From an uncultured Clostridia bacterium (lineage in GTDB: Bacteria; Bacillota; Clostridia; Oscillospirales; Ruminococcaceae): a DNA stretch of 64,000 bases. The translations under genes and the position numbers were made by a program. The stretch spans positions 1 through 64,000 of the forward strand of contig CAMVNQ010000011.1 in assembly GCA_947168885.1 (NCBI GenBank), given 5' to 3'. Positions 15,314 through 24,698 of the stretch are shown piece after piece. The first letter of the stretch is position 1, and each line of letters opens with the position of its first letter. The notes under the pieces are model-generated. The model had not been told where the DNA came from. It saw only the letters and a program-made list of their open reading frames with translations, and did no database searches.

Positions 15314-15856
15314 TCAGTCCGCATCGTTTATCTCTGATATATCTCCGAAAAATATCTTTTCGCCGCCGACGGTCATCATACGTCTGACGGTATCTATGCC
15401 GGTCAGAACGCCCTTTGTCTCAACATACTGTCCGCGGCGGCCGTAAGCGTCGTTATCTGTGTCCGTACAGGGAACAAAGTGCGTCACGCTTATGACCACC
15501 TTGTTCTCGCGGGCAGAACTGCCGTTGTGTACGAGCTCAAGCAGGGCGGCTATCTTTTGGTCAAGAACGGCGCACCTGTCCTCGGAAAGCTCAATGCGTT
15601 CGCAGTACAGCTCGTCTTTTGCTCCAACAGCCTCACTAAAACCTTTGAGGGCATCGAACGGGCTGAATATTTTTGCACGCTTACCGAGTGACATTGCCGG
15701 GTGCTTTACCGCAAAGCTGTCGCTGACTGCATGGACGGGCTTGCCGTGGCTCAGGACATCGGCATATTTGAAATTATCCGGGACAGACATATATCCGAGC
15801 ATATCCGTTCTCATTTCCGCAGTACCGGCATGGTAAAAAACAGGTCTGAAATGCAC
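15314..15856 (-). CDS. YolD-like protein, orphan copy
   Basis: Up to 180 residues. The core MSLGKRAKIFSPFDALKGF corresponds to the YolD signature seen at 3418-3828, followed by similar helical and beta segments ending EKIFFGDISEIND. The first 50 residues are extra compared with that copy. The start is uncertain: the frame opens with a GTG lacking a ribosome site, and internal ATG codons near 15814 and 15802 are alternatives. No DNA polymerase gene is adjacent, which is unusual for this family. Confidence 0.65.
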   Translation of the reverse strand: MHFRPVFYHAGTAEMRTDMLGYMSVPDNFKYADVLSHGKPVHAVSDSFAVKHPAMSLGKRAKIFSPFDALKGFSEAVGAKDELYCERIELSEDRCAVLDQKIAALLELVHNGSSARENKVVISVTHFVPCTDTDNDAYGRRGQYVETKGVLTGIDTVRRMMTVGGEKIFFGDISEINDAD

Positions 15857-16042
15857 TGTGTCCGCCGGTCCCGTTGTTGTTCCACGCGTGTTTTGCGTTA
15901 TATTTCATGACTTTTATATTTTTGCTCTTTCCGGACAGGAACGATCTGCAATAATATTATATCTTAACAAGAGCGATTTGTCAATAGTAAATTTCCGGAT
16001 AAGAAATATTTTGCGGTTGAAGTCCCGATTTTGGTACTGTTA

Positions 16043-16071
16043 TTGCAAAATACAGGGATTTGTGATATACT
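16043..16071 (+). promoter_or_regulatory. Promoter of the disrupted GNAT gene
   Basis: TTGCAA (16043-16048) and TATACT (16066-16071) have 17-bp spacing and lie 47 bp before the ATG. The promoter looks intact although the gene downstream is interrupted. The preceding gap from 15857 shows no other feature. Confidence 0.6.
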
Positions 16072-16118
16072 GTGATGTATAGAACGGAAATTCATGATCC
16101 GGGGGAAAGTGAATACAG

Positions 16119-16745
16119 ATGATAACAATAAAAGACGGAAAGGATTATATATCTCAGGTCAGAGAGCTGATAACAGAATATACCAGGCGTCTGAACAGAG
16201 ACCTGTCCTTTCAGAATATAGAAGAAGAGTTAAGGCTATACCGCACAAAGAGCGTGCGGAGATTGCGCAGTCAGATTTTTCGTCAGATTGGCTAAATTTG
16301 ACGCAGGCTTGCTGACGCAAGTCAAGGAAAATTTGGTCAAGATGACGGAATAATATGCAAGCAAGATGCGTGCGTCTATTTGTGCGGTATTGCCTTAAGA
16401 GATCCGGCTGCAAAGTACACTGTACCGGAGGGAGAACTGCTTGTAGCGGTCGATGAGACGGATAATGTTATCGGTATGGTCGCATACCACAGACATAACT
16501 CCGAAAGATGTGAAATGAAAAGACTGTATGTTAAGCCTGAAGTGCGAGGAATGCATTTAGGAGATCTGCTTGTTAAAGAAATATTGGACCATGCAAGAAA
16601 AGCGGGGTTTCATGAAATGGTCCTTGACACGGTCATGCCTTTGAAGGCTGCAATTGGATTGTACAAGAAGAATGGTTTCAAGAAATGCGAGCCTTATTAT
16701 GATAATCCTATGGATGATGTAGTATATATGATGACCGAGCTATAA
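16119..16745 (+). pseudogene. GNAT acetyltransferase interrupted by a MITE
   Basis: The first 37 codons (MITIKDGKDYISQVREL onward, ending IEEEL) are followed by a 161-bp insertion. The rest of the gene resumes at 16395 as LRDPAAKYTVPEGELLVAVD. Removing the insertion and one TTAA copy restores a continuous frame of about 154 residues with the acetyl-CoA motif VRGMHLGDLL and the C-terminal Tyr helix. As it stands, translation stops inside the insertion. The remaining sequence shows no other damage, so the disruption looks recent. Confidence 0.85.
16234..16394. mobile_element. 161-bp MITE (TIR GGC-A/T-ATACCGCACAAA) in the GNAT gene
   Basis: The terminal inverted repeats GGCTATACCGCACAAA and TTTGTGCGGTATTGCC match at 15 of 16 positions. 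Both sides are flanked by TTAA (16230-16233 and 16395-16398), a 4-bp target duplication. The interior has no coding capacity. The element splits the GNAT frame exactly between codons that rejoin after removal. A compact hairpin with the same end sequence occurs at 59702-59745. It must depend on a transposase encoded elsewhere. Confidence 0.85.
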
Positions 16746-16792
16746 ATCACCATATTGGTTTGCCGGTTGAAATAATCTGAAGGAGATCAAAA

Positions 16793-18856
16793 ATGAGAAA
16801 CAACAAATCACCGATATTTTCCGTTATCGCTCTGTCTCTGACATTACTTTTCTGCTCCTGCGCGAATAATGCGGGTGGAGCAAATCCTGCGGATCGTGCC
16901 GGAAACTCATCATATGCGGAGACCGCCCCGGTTAATGCATCTCAACAGGAAGAAAACAAAGAGCCCGACATCGTATCTTCCGAAGAGAGCGCCGGAGGAC
17001 TGCCTGTAGGCGGAGACATGACTGCCGCGCCGGAGAGCGTGGTGACTGATGTTTTATCTTCCGAAGAGAGTGCCGGAGGGCTGCCTGTAGGCGGTGATAT
17101 GACTGCCGCGGCGGAGAGTTCTGCTCCGGAAGAAAGTACGTCAGCGGTTCCTGCTTCATCTGTGCCTGACAGTTCACCGGAGAATGAAAGTGACGCGAAG
17201 AGCGACGGTTATACCGTGGTGTACAGCGTCGGAAACGGCTGGGAAAACAGCGGAGTACAGATGACCACGCTTGAGCTGAAGATAGAGAACAACACATCGT
17301 CTGCTGTAAGCGGCTGGAAGCTTGAGCTTGATGTTGACGGTCTGAAGAGTGCAGAGGGCTGGAACGGAACATGGACGGTGAGCGGCAATGCACTGACTAT
17401 AACCAATGCCGACTACAACGGGGATATTCCCGCGGGAGGCTCGCAGGTGATCGGGTGCAACATAGGAACGGCATCGTCGCTTAGCATAAAGAGTGCAAAG
17501 CTGAACGGAAATGGCTGCACTGTCACAAAGGGTCATGTCGATCAGAATCAGCAGAATAATAATAACAATAATAACAATAATAACGGCGGAAGTGCGGCTG
17601 TCGATGTAACGGCACTTCTGACAAGAAACGGGGATGCTGTTCAGGGTGATGACTGGCTTCACACTGACGGAAACAGGATCCTTGACAAGAATGGCAAGCA
17701 GGTATGGCTGACGGGTTTGAACTGGTTCGGTTACAACACTGGAACAAACACATTTGACGGTCTCTGGAACAGTCGTCTCGCGCCCTCGGTAAAGGCTATT
17801 GCCGATCACGGGTTCAATCTTATACGAGTTCCGATATCGGCTGAACTGATAAATCAGTGGGCGGCAGGGGAGTACCCGAGAGCCAATTACAACAATGCAT
17901 ACAATGAAGAGTTGAACTCAATGAACAGTCTGGAGATATTTGAATATTTCCTGAAACTTGCTGAGGACAACGGAATAAAGGTAATGCCGGACATACACTC
18001 GGCAAATACAGACGCGTCAGGACACAACATCAATCTCTGGTACACCGACAGGGTAAGCGAAGATGATTATTACAGCGCGCTTGAATGGATGGCTGACAGG
18101 TACAGGAACAATGACACGATAATCGCGTATGACCTTAAGAATGAGCCCCACGGTAAGCCTTATGAGGGCAGTAATGCCGCAATATGGAACGATTCGAAAG
18201 CAAAGAACAACTGGAAAAACACGGCAGAGATCGCAGCGGGAAAGATACTTGCGAAGAACCCGAACGTCCTTATAATGGTGGAGGGGACAGAGATATATCC
18301 GAAAGACATAAAGAAAAACGGAGACTATAAATCAACGGATGATGATGATTACTACTTCAACTGGTGGGGCGGAAACCTGAGAGGTGTAAAGGACTATCCC
18401 GTTGATCTCGGAAAATACCGGAACAAGCTGGTCTATTCGCCGCATGATTACGGACCGACAGTCTATCAGCAGCCGTGGTTCAAGGGAACATATACCTTTG
18501 ACAGCCTTATGAAAGACTGCTGGAAAGATAACTGGTTCTATATTCATGAGAACGGAACTGCGCCGCTTCTTATAGGTGAGTGGGGCGGATTTATGAGAGA
18601 GCCTAATCTCACATGGATGACTTACTTCAGAAAGCTTATAAGCGAAAATCATCTGAACCACACCTTCTGGTGCTTCAACGCAAACTCCGGAGATACAGGC
18701 GGACTGGTCCTTGATGACTTTACCACATGGGACGATGAGAAATACAATTTTGTAAAAGAAGTTCTCTGGCAGGAAAACGGGAAGTTCGTAGGGCTTGATC
18801 ATGCGATAAAGCTCGGGGAGAACGGGATATCCCTTTCAAGTGCGGACGGACTTTGA
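16793..18856 (+). CDS. GH5 endoglucanase lipoprotein with CBM2-like module
   Basis: A 687-residue secreted cellulase. A lipoprotein signal ends at Cys21 (LLFC), with Cys23 as alternative. A Ser/Glu/Pro-rich linker contains a duplicated unit (SSEESAGGLPVGGDMTAA). A CBM2-like beta-sandwich covers residues 140-250 (VSGWKLELDVDG, DYNGDIPAGGS). An Asn-only linker leads to a GH5 barrel with acid/base Glu451 (KNEP) and nucleophile Glu596 (GEWGG). Both catalytic residues are present. Lipid anchoring would hold it on the outer face of the membrane. A good ribosome site (AAGGAG) precedes ATG 16793. It is probably monocistronic, with the hairpin at 18956 as terminator. Confidence 0.93.
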   Translation: MRNNKSPIFSVIALSLTLLFCSCANNAGGANPADRAGNSSYAETAPVNASQQEENKEPDIVSSEESAGGLPVGGDMTAAPESVVTDVLSSEESAGGLPVGGDMTAAAESSAPEESTSAVPASSVPDSSPENESDAKSDGYTVVYSVGNGWENSGVQMTTLELKIENNTSSAVSGWKLELDVDGLKSAEGWNGTWTVSGNALTITNADYNGDIPAGGSQVIGCNIGTASSLSIKSAKLNGNGCTVTKGHVDQNQQNNNNNNNNNNGGSAAVDVTALLTRNGDAVQGDDWLHTDGNRILDKNGKQVWLTGLNWFGYNTGTNTFDGLWNSRLAPSVKAIADHGFNLIRVPISAELINQWAAGEYPRANYNNAYNEELNSMNSLEIFEYFLKLAEDNGIKVMPDIHSANTDASGHNINLWYTDRVSEDDYYSALEWMADRYRNNDTIIAYDLKNEPHGKPYEGSNAAIWNDSKAKNNWKNTAEIAAGKILAKNPNVLIMVEGTEIYPKDIKKNGDYKSTDDDDYYFNWWGGNLRGVKDYPVDLGKYRNKLVYSPHDYGPTVYQQPWFKGTYTFDSLMKDCWKDNWFYIHENGTAPLLIGEWGGFMREPNLTWMTYFRKLISENHLNHTFWCFNANSGDTGGLVLDDFTTWDDEKYNFVKEVLWQENGKFVGLDHAIKLGENGISLSSADGL

Positions 18857-18881
18857 TCCGGACCGCGCGCTTTAAGCGGGT

Positions 18882-18926
18882 TTTGCAGCGGACATATCCC
18901 GTGATGTCAAGCTTAGTTCAGCTTTC
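18882..18926. repeat. Decayed fragment of the structured repeat
   Basis: GCAGCGGACATATCCC followed by GATGTCAAGCT matches the middle of repeat copies A and B (the 3' arm of the closing stem and the following conserved box). The flanking hairpins are lost or changed. It lies just after the GH5 stop codon, the same 3'-of-gene position as the complete copies. Confidence 0.6.
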
Positions 18927-18955
18927 CTGCAAGAAAAATAGGACATCACAGCGAA

Positions 18956-18992
18956 AACAGGCAGATGCTTCGATAATGAAGTATCTGCCTGT
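18956..18992. terminator. Hairpin terminator between GH5 and the protease remnant
   Basis: AACAGGCAGATGCTTC and GAAGTATCTGCCTGTT form a long stem with one mismatch, and the sequence continues CGGTTTC. It sits between convergent coding regions and can serve both. Confidence 0.6.
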
Positions 18993-19081
18993 TCGGTTTC
19001 ATGACCTGCTGTACAGGTCTTTGTCATAGATTCTGAATGCTCTGTAATGAGCACAGTTCATAACCTGTACGGAGTGTTTTT

Positions 19082-21511
19082 TCAGCGTGTCCGTTCACGT
19101 TTGCGTAATACAAATACAAGTGCAAGAGCCGCAAACGCCGAAGCAACGGGTATCTCGGTGCCGGTTGCGGGATTTTCATCACCGGCATTTCCGTAATATT
19201 CGTTTATCTTTGCACTGAGCTGTGCAATATCGACGTATGCGCTGTAATCCTTTGAGCCGTCCGCATTCGTCTTTACGATCGGGATATCAACGGGAACGCC
19301 GCCGTCGATGTTGTTAAGTTCAGCATCCGCGAGACGCGTGTATGACGAATGAGTGTATTCCCAACCGTCGGGGGTAGGTTTGGCCATTACCGAGCACGAA
19401 CCGCCGCTCGACTGCTCACCTATTACCGGTATCCCGTTTTCATGAAGCAGGGACGCAAGCAGATTTGCGCTTGAGAATGTCGCTTTGCTTGTGAGAACGG
19501 CAAAGTTCAGATCGTAATCGGGATCGCTGTTCTTTGCAGAAGCCGGATAAATGATATTGCTGCCGTCAACGACATATATATTCTTACCGTTGTATTCAAC
19601 GCGGAAATTCTTGCCGTTCTCGAAAATATCGTTGAGCGCCGCAAGCGGTAAATAAACATCATCGTCGTTTCCGTATATATCTATGCCGTACTTTCCGATA
19701 TCTATGCTTACCGTCCTGCTCTTCCGCAGCACCTCTTCACGGTCAAACTGAAGATAAGGTGCAAGTCCGTAGGAAAGAGTATTTCCGCTGCCCGAGATGA
19801 GTTTCGGCAGAGCCACAAATCCATCAAAGTCTTTTATAGTCAGAACGCCTTCACCAGCGTCAAGGACTGCGGTCTGTCCACCGTCGGATGTCAGCGTGTA
19901 GGTAAAGTCGCCGGTGAGTTCTGTCTTCATATCGCCAAGCATGAATGTGTCGTAGAACTGCTTTATGCCGACATACGGAACATTCGGCGTGTTCTCATAG
20001 AAACGAACTCCCACAGTCTCGTTTTCGTCCATGCTCTCGCGGTAAACATTTATCTGCTTTTCTTTGTAAGACGGCTCGTCCTGTATCATACGGTGACCCG
20101 TATAGCTTCCGATGCCGAAGTATATAACGCCGCCTTCAAACTCATACTTCTCGTAGTCCTTGCCTTCTTCGAGCGTTTCTGTGCCATACTTTACGCCCTC
20201 ATCGGTGATCTTCGCGTTGGCGATATTGCGAAGAACAGGTATGTCGTCATTCACGCTCAGAACTGTTTCATTGCCGTAAATATCTTTTATATAGTACTCA
20301 TAATCATATCCCAGGATACCGTCTATTTCGTTAAGCGGTGTTTTTTCGAGAGTGAGACCTCTTGTCTCGTCGTTTGTCAGCTTTATGTCCGAACTTATCT
20401 GATAATCGAACGAATTTCCCATACCGCTGACGCTTTCCGCATTGAGGTTAAGATTAATCACTGCTCCGTCAAACACTTTATCAGAAATCGGTATGAGACC
20501 CACTGTATATTCTCTCTTTTGCATGCCGGGAATATAATTCACAGCATGTCCGATGCCATTTTCATCGAACACGAACTCGATCTGACCGAGCCCGTATTCG
20601 CCGTCCGGGAAAATCATTTTTACCGGGACCTGTATTTTCGGGACAAAGCTGTCGCTGCGCAGTATCTGAACAAGATACTTATTGCCGCTGCTGTTGCGGC
20701 GGTAAGACTGTGGTGTTGTCTTTGCCTTGCTGTCCGTGGATTTGTGATAGAGCACGTCCTTGTCCGAAAGGATGTTCAGTATATCAACGCATATATCGGT
20801 GTACTCATTTCTTGCATTCTTGATTGCTTCCTTGTCTTCGCTGCCGGTATATTCTGTATAGTTGATGCTAAGCTCCGAAACAAGGTCTCCGAGGTCGTGG
20901 AGCTGGTAAATACCGTCGCCGAATTCAACAGCGCGTGTCGATGACGAAAGCTCGTCATAGAAATGATAATTCCCGTCCTTGTCCGGCACCGTCACGGAAG
21001 ATAAAAGGATCTCGGAAAGCTCTTTAAGCTTCGGAACAAGACGCTTGCGGAAATTCTTCATGTTAAGTGCCGTCAGAGTACAGTCAGTTCCGAATAATAC
21101 ACTGCTATCAACATAATATTTCACGGTATCATCAACGATCTGCTTGCCGAGAGTATATCCGTCCGTAAGCGGATCCTTGCACAGCAGCCCCCATCATTCC
21201 GTCGAATATCAGTCCGCGAAGATTGAGGTTTTCGGAAGAGAACACGATATTTTCGGTATAGGGCGAGAATGCTGCGGCTTCCTCCGCGCTGCCCATAAGG
21301 CAGGCATAGAATGTGAGCAGTTCGAACTTATCTATCTTGCTGTCGCGTATAGCGCCGCATATCTCATCATTCGACATACCGAGCTGATCGTCCTCGCGCT
21401 TTCTTATCTCGTCAATGCACCAGCCAATGGTGGGACCGCTGCCGTGACCCATGAACACAGCGTCGTACTTCTGAGCGGGATATTTTCTCCGCTCCGTAGT
21501 CGAGGAAGGCT
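19082..21511 (-). pseudogene. Wall-anchored clostripain-like (C11) protease, decayed
   Basis: The remnant reads on the minus strand from a MITE border at 21511. It contains the C11 active-site features FMGHGSG (His) and LTFYACLMGS (Cys), then a long extracellular region of about 650 residues. The C-terminus is a sorting signal, NPATG followed by a hydrophobic segment and KRERTR. Two single-base insertions break the frame: an extra A in a run near 21480 and an extra G in the G run near 21192. The 5' end with any signal peptide is missing beyond the MITE. The longest intact piece (19082-21124) could still be translated but lacks the catalytic Cys and His. Confidence 0.82.
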
Positions 21512-21515
21512 TTAA

Positions 21516-21798
21516 GGGAACCTCTAAAAACCCAATTTGAGAGAAAAAGAGCTATCCACTTTATGCCGCTTTGTATGCGCGCGTCCTGCGCGCTTTTGGC
21601 GGCAATACCACGGCTTCCTGCCGTGACCGTCTACTGCGTCAAACCTCCTAACCGGGCGTGGTCTCCCCGGCAGCGGGGAGGTGTCGAGCTTGCGAGACAG
21701 AGGGGCTGACCGACAGACCAGCCCGGCTTCGTCGGCTTTCCTTGTATCCGACGCAGCTATCTCATTTTCTCTTTTCAAAGCGGTTTTTAGAGGTACCC
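21516..21798. mobile_element. MITE family A, copy 1 (283 bp)
   Basis: It starts GGGAACCTCTAAAAACC and ends GGTTTTTAGAGGTACCC (16 of 17 positions inverted), flanked by TTAA on both sides (21512-21515 and 21799-21802). The core is shared with the copies at 26233 and 28123, but this copy has about 59 extra bases forming further hairpins (CTCCCCG/CGGGGAG) between the CCGGGC and GCCCGG arms. It marks the 5' border of the protease remnant and the 3' border of the serine hydrolase gene. It encodes no transposase. Confidence 0.9.
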
Positions 21799-21814
21799 TT
21801 AAGCAGAGTTTGTA

Positions 21815-22957
21815 TCATATCTCTCCGTAAACGGCGTTGACCACACATCTCGCAAGTCTTGTGGTGCCTGCTCCGGCTCTCTGTAAAAACAGAGTGACCG
21901 ATATGTGCTCTTTCGGGTCGCAGAGCAGGAATGTGCCTGTCCAGCCGTCCCAGCCGAACGTACCCACGGATGCCAGCAGACCGGCAGCGTTTGGATCGTC
22001 GAGTATGCGCATCAGATTCGCGTAACCGAAGCCGCGGGTGGAATCCCAGTTGAAAGTGCTTTTCTGTTCGGCGGATAAGCCGTTTTTCTGCATGAACTCT
22101 ATTGTCTTTTCGGAAAGTATCCCGACTTTCCGGCAGGATAGTTCTGCGCCGAGTTTTGAATAATCCGTCGCTGTGGAAAACAGTCCCGCGCCGCCGGATT
22201 TAAATGCCGGAGTTTTGTCAAGATCATATATGCAGAGATTTACATAATCCGGTTTTTTCAGTGTGTCTCCGGCACCTTCGTACAGTACAGCGAGCCTGTC
22301 ACGCTTTTCCGCGGGAACAAAGAACGCGGTGTCGTCCATTCCGAGCGGATCAAAGATGTTGGCTTTCATATACTCATCAAGCGGCATATCCGATGCTTTT
22401 TCTATGACTGCTCCGAGAATATCTGCGGACGCTCCGTACATCCATTCGCGCCCCGCGGGATAGAGCAGAGCGCATTTTGCCGCTTCCGAAGCATATTCCT
22501 GTGTGGTCATTGGCTTTCCGGCGCGTATGCTCTCATCGACCCTCTGCCACAGCTTTGTGGTCATATCTCCGCCTTCGCGTCCGTCCCACGGGTAGGGAAT
22601 GCCGGATGTCATATTAAGAAGATCGCGTATCCTGATCGGCGGGCTTGAGATCTTTTCGCCGTCTTTCAGATAAAACGCATCTGCAAACTCAGGGATATAC
22701 CATGCAAGCTCATCGGCGGTGTCAATTATTCCGCGCTCCACGAGCTGCATCATGCACACCGATGTAACTATCTTTGAACAGGAATATGCGCGGCATATCG
22801 TGTTCTCGTCAAAGCCGGTGCCTTGTTCAATGTCGCAGAGTCCGGCGCTGTATGAAAAGATCTTTTCTCCGTCCTTTGTGATAATGACGGAAGCGCCGGT
22901 CTCCGAACGTGTATCTATCGCGTTATCTACCGCTTTTTGCACTCTTTTAAATTCCAT
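21815..22957 (-). CDS. Class C beta-lactamase-like serine hydrolase
   Basis: A 380-residue member of the beta-lactamase/penicillin-binding (AmpC/esterase) family. The SxxK motif is SCSK in AYSCSKIVTSVCM. The Tyr-containing second motif is in the YGASADILG region, and the third motif region is near TFGWDGWTGTF. There is no signal peptide, which points to a cytoplasmic esterase or peptidase-like enzyme rather than a resistance beta-lactamase. A ribosome site (AGAGGTAATC) precedes ATG 22957. Upstream, GAGCCGG/CCGGCTC forms a leader hairpin at about 23005-23035. The substrate is unknown. Confidence 0.88.
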   Translation of the reverse strand: MEFKRVQKAVDNAIDTRSETGASVIITKDGEKIFSYSAGLCDIEQGTGFDENTICRAYSCSKIVTSVCMMQLVERGIIDTADELAWYIPEFADAFYLKDGEKISSPPIRIRDLLNMTSGIPYPWDGREGGDMTTKLWQRVDESIRAGKPMTTQEYASEAAKCALLYPAGREWMYGASADILGAVIEKASDMPLDEYMKANIFDPLGMDDTAFFVPAEKRDRLAVLYEGAGDTLKKPDYVNLCIYDLDKTPAFKSGGAGLFSTATDYSKLGAELSCRKVGILSEKTIEFMQKNGLSAEQKSTFNWDSTRGFGYANLMRILDDPNAAGLLASVGTFGWDGWTGTFLLCDPKEHISVTLFLQRAGAGTTRLARCVVNAVYGEI

Positions 22958-23151
22958 GTTGATTACCTCTTTCAGAATAGATGATAATAAACAAGATTAT
23001 TGATGAGCCGGTGCCCCATGACATACTTCCGGCTCAGAAATACAGGTGTATTATAATATCATCTTTGATTGCTTATTCTATTTATTATATCATAATAAAA
23101 GTAAAAAAACAAGACAGATATATAATTTTGGACATTTATCATATAAAAAAT

Positions 23152-23180
23152 TTGACATTCATCATCCGGTATGGTAAAAT
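23152..23180 (+). promoter_or_regulatory. Promoter of the HAD hydrolase gene
   Basis: TTGACA (23152-23157) and TAAAAT (23175-23180) are spaced 17 bp, 55 bp before the ATG at 23235. The rest of the 22958-23151 gap is very AT-rich and probably contains the divergent serine hydrolase promoter. Confidence 0.75.
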
Positions 23181-23234
23181 ATAAATATTGCTGAAACAGC
23201 ATTTATGATCTTTGAATTACAGCGAGGTAACAAT

Positions 23235-23942
23235 ATGAAAATAACTACGGTGCTGTTCGATCTTGACGGAACTTTGCTGCCGATGGATAACGACGTTTTT
23301 ACAAAGGGATATTTCGGCCTGATCGTAAAAAAGCTCGCTCCATACGGTTATGGAAAAGACGAGCTTGTTTCTGGAATATGGAAAGCTACTGCGGCTATGG
23401 TTGCTAACAATGGCAGCTGCAGCAACTGTGATGTTTTCTGGAAGGCATTTGCAGGTGCGCTTGGAGAAAGAGTTTATGATGACAGAGCGGTTTTTGACGA
23501 TTTCTACCTGAACGAGTTCAATCAGGCTAAAGCCTGTTGCGGGAGCAACGCCGCTGCTGCTGATATTATCGGGACGGTTCGCCGTAAGGGCTTAAGAACG
23601 GCTCTTGCATCAAATCCTATTTTTCCTATGACTGCACAGAAAGCACGTCTTGAATGGGCAGGCATAGATCCGGATGCGTTTGAACTGATCACGTCGTATG
23701 AAAATTCTTCAAGCTGTAAGCCGAATCCTGAATACTATGCCGAAATTGCGCGAAGACTCGGTGTTTCGCCAGAGAAGTGCCTTATGGTCGGTAACGATGT
23801 CTATGAGGATACCGCGGCGGAAAAGGCAGGAATGTCTGTATTCCTGCTGACAGACAATCTGATAAACCGGGATAACAAGGATATATCTGGTTATCATAAC
23901 GGTAGTTTTGGCGCTCTGAAAAAATTTCTGATGCAGGCTTGA
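23235..23942 (+). CDS. HAD family hydrolase
   Basis: A 235-residue haloacid-dehalogenase phosphatase. Motif I is LFDLDGTLLP with the nucleophile Asp and DxD pair. Motif II is the Ser/Thr of LASNPIF, motif III is the Lys in SSCKPNPEYY, and motif IV is MVGNDVYEDTAAEKAG. The helical cap between motifs I and II is of the C1 type. ATG 23235 has AGCGAGG upstream; an upstream in-frame ATG at 23205 lacks a ribosome site. It is probably co-transcribed with the flavodoxin-like gene 42 bases downstream. The substrate is unknown. Confidence 0.88.
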   Translation: MKITTVLFDLDGTLLPMDNDVFTKGYFGLIVKKLAPYGYGKDELVSGIWKATAAMVANNGSCSNCDVFWKAFAGALGERVYDDRAVFDDFYLNEFNQAKACCGSNAAAADIIGTVRRKGLRTALASNPIFPMTAQKARLEWAGIDPDAFELITSYENSSSCKPNPEYYAEIARRLGVSPEKCLMVGNDVYEDTAAEKAGMSVFLLTDNLINRDNKDISGYHNGSFGALKKFLMQA

Positions 23943-23984
23943 ATTGATTCAAATATTTCAACAATCAAAAACGGAGGAACGGAT

Positions 23985-24608
23985 ATGAAAGTATTGCTTA
24001 TTAACGGAAGCCCTCATCCGAACGGCTGCACGGGTACGGCTTTGGAAGAAATGGTGAAGATATTTGTGCAGGAGAAGATAGAAACAGAAACGATACAGGT
24101 AGGAAGTAAAGCAATCCGTGGATGTATCGCCTGTGAGAAATGCCGTGAACTTGGACATTGTGTATTTGACGATCTCGTGAATGAGACTGCACCGAAGTTT
24201 ATGGAAGCTGACGGACTTGTTATCGGCAGTCCGGTTTATTACGGTTCGCCGAACGGCACTGTGCTTTCGTTCCTCGACAGACTGTTTTACAGCACGTCTT
24301 TTTCCAAGCATATGAAGGTCGGTGCCGCAGTTGTTTCGTGCCGCCGCGGCGGAAATACAGCGTCGTTTGATGTCCTGAACAAATATTTCACGATCAGCAG
24401 TATGCCTGTGGCTGCATCGACATACTGGAATCAGGTCCACGGTTTTTCTGCTGAAGATGTGAAAAAGGACCTTGAGGGCTTGCAGACAATGCGTAATCTC
24501 GCACGCAATATGACGTTTATGATGAGAGCAATAGCCGATGCCAAGAACAACGGTGGTTATCCGGAGCTTGAACGCGGTTCTTTCACAAGCTTCCCTGACG
24601 GGAAATAG
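23985..24608 (+). CDS. NADPH-dependent FMN reductase / flavodoxin-like protein
   Basis: A 207-residue flavodoxin-fold oxidoreductase with the N-terminal FMN phosphate loop NGSPHPNGCTGTAL and the second FMN loop GSPVYYGSPNGTV. A Cys pair in the region GCIACEKCRELGHC may be redox-active or bind iron-sulfur, as in many anaerobe iron-sulfur flavoproteins. A clear ribosome site (ACGGAGG) precedes ATG 23985. It is likely a quinone, azo or nitro reductase or electron carrier; the substrate cannot be decided. Confidence 0.87.
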   Translation: MKVLLINGSPHPNGCTGTALEEMVKIFVQEKIETETIQVGSKAIRGCIACEKCRELGHCVFDDLVNETAPKFMEADGLVIGSPVYYGSPNGTVLSFLDRLFYSTSFSKHMKVGAAVVSCRRGGNTASFDVLNKYFTISSMPVAASTYWNQVHGFSAEDVKKDLEGLQTMRNLARNMTFMMRAIADAKNNGGYPELERGSFTSFPDGK

Positions 24609-24652
24609 AATATGAGCGATCAATCTACCGGTTCACTGTACAGTAAAATGTG

Positions 24653-24697
24653 ATAAAGCCCGACGGTGCGGCATTTCGCCTTAACGTCGGGCTTTAT
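24653..24697. terminator. Bidirectional intrinsic terminator
   Basis: ATAAAGCCCGACG and CGTCGGGCTTTAT form a perfect 13-bp stem between convergent genes. The A and T runs at the two feet allow it to work on both strands. Confidence 0.9.
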
Positions 24698-24698
24698 A

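Noticed and set aside
17174-17809. A 211-codon minus-strand frame across the CBM and linker of the GH5 gene
   Set aside because: Antisense to a coherent signal-linker-CBM-GH5 protein and rich in runs of Ile/Val from the Asn codon repeat.
21524-21778. An 84-codon minus-strand frame inside MITE copy 1
   Set aside because: No transposase-like features; it exists only because the element lacks stops in this frame.
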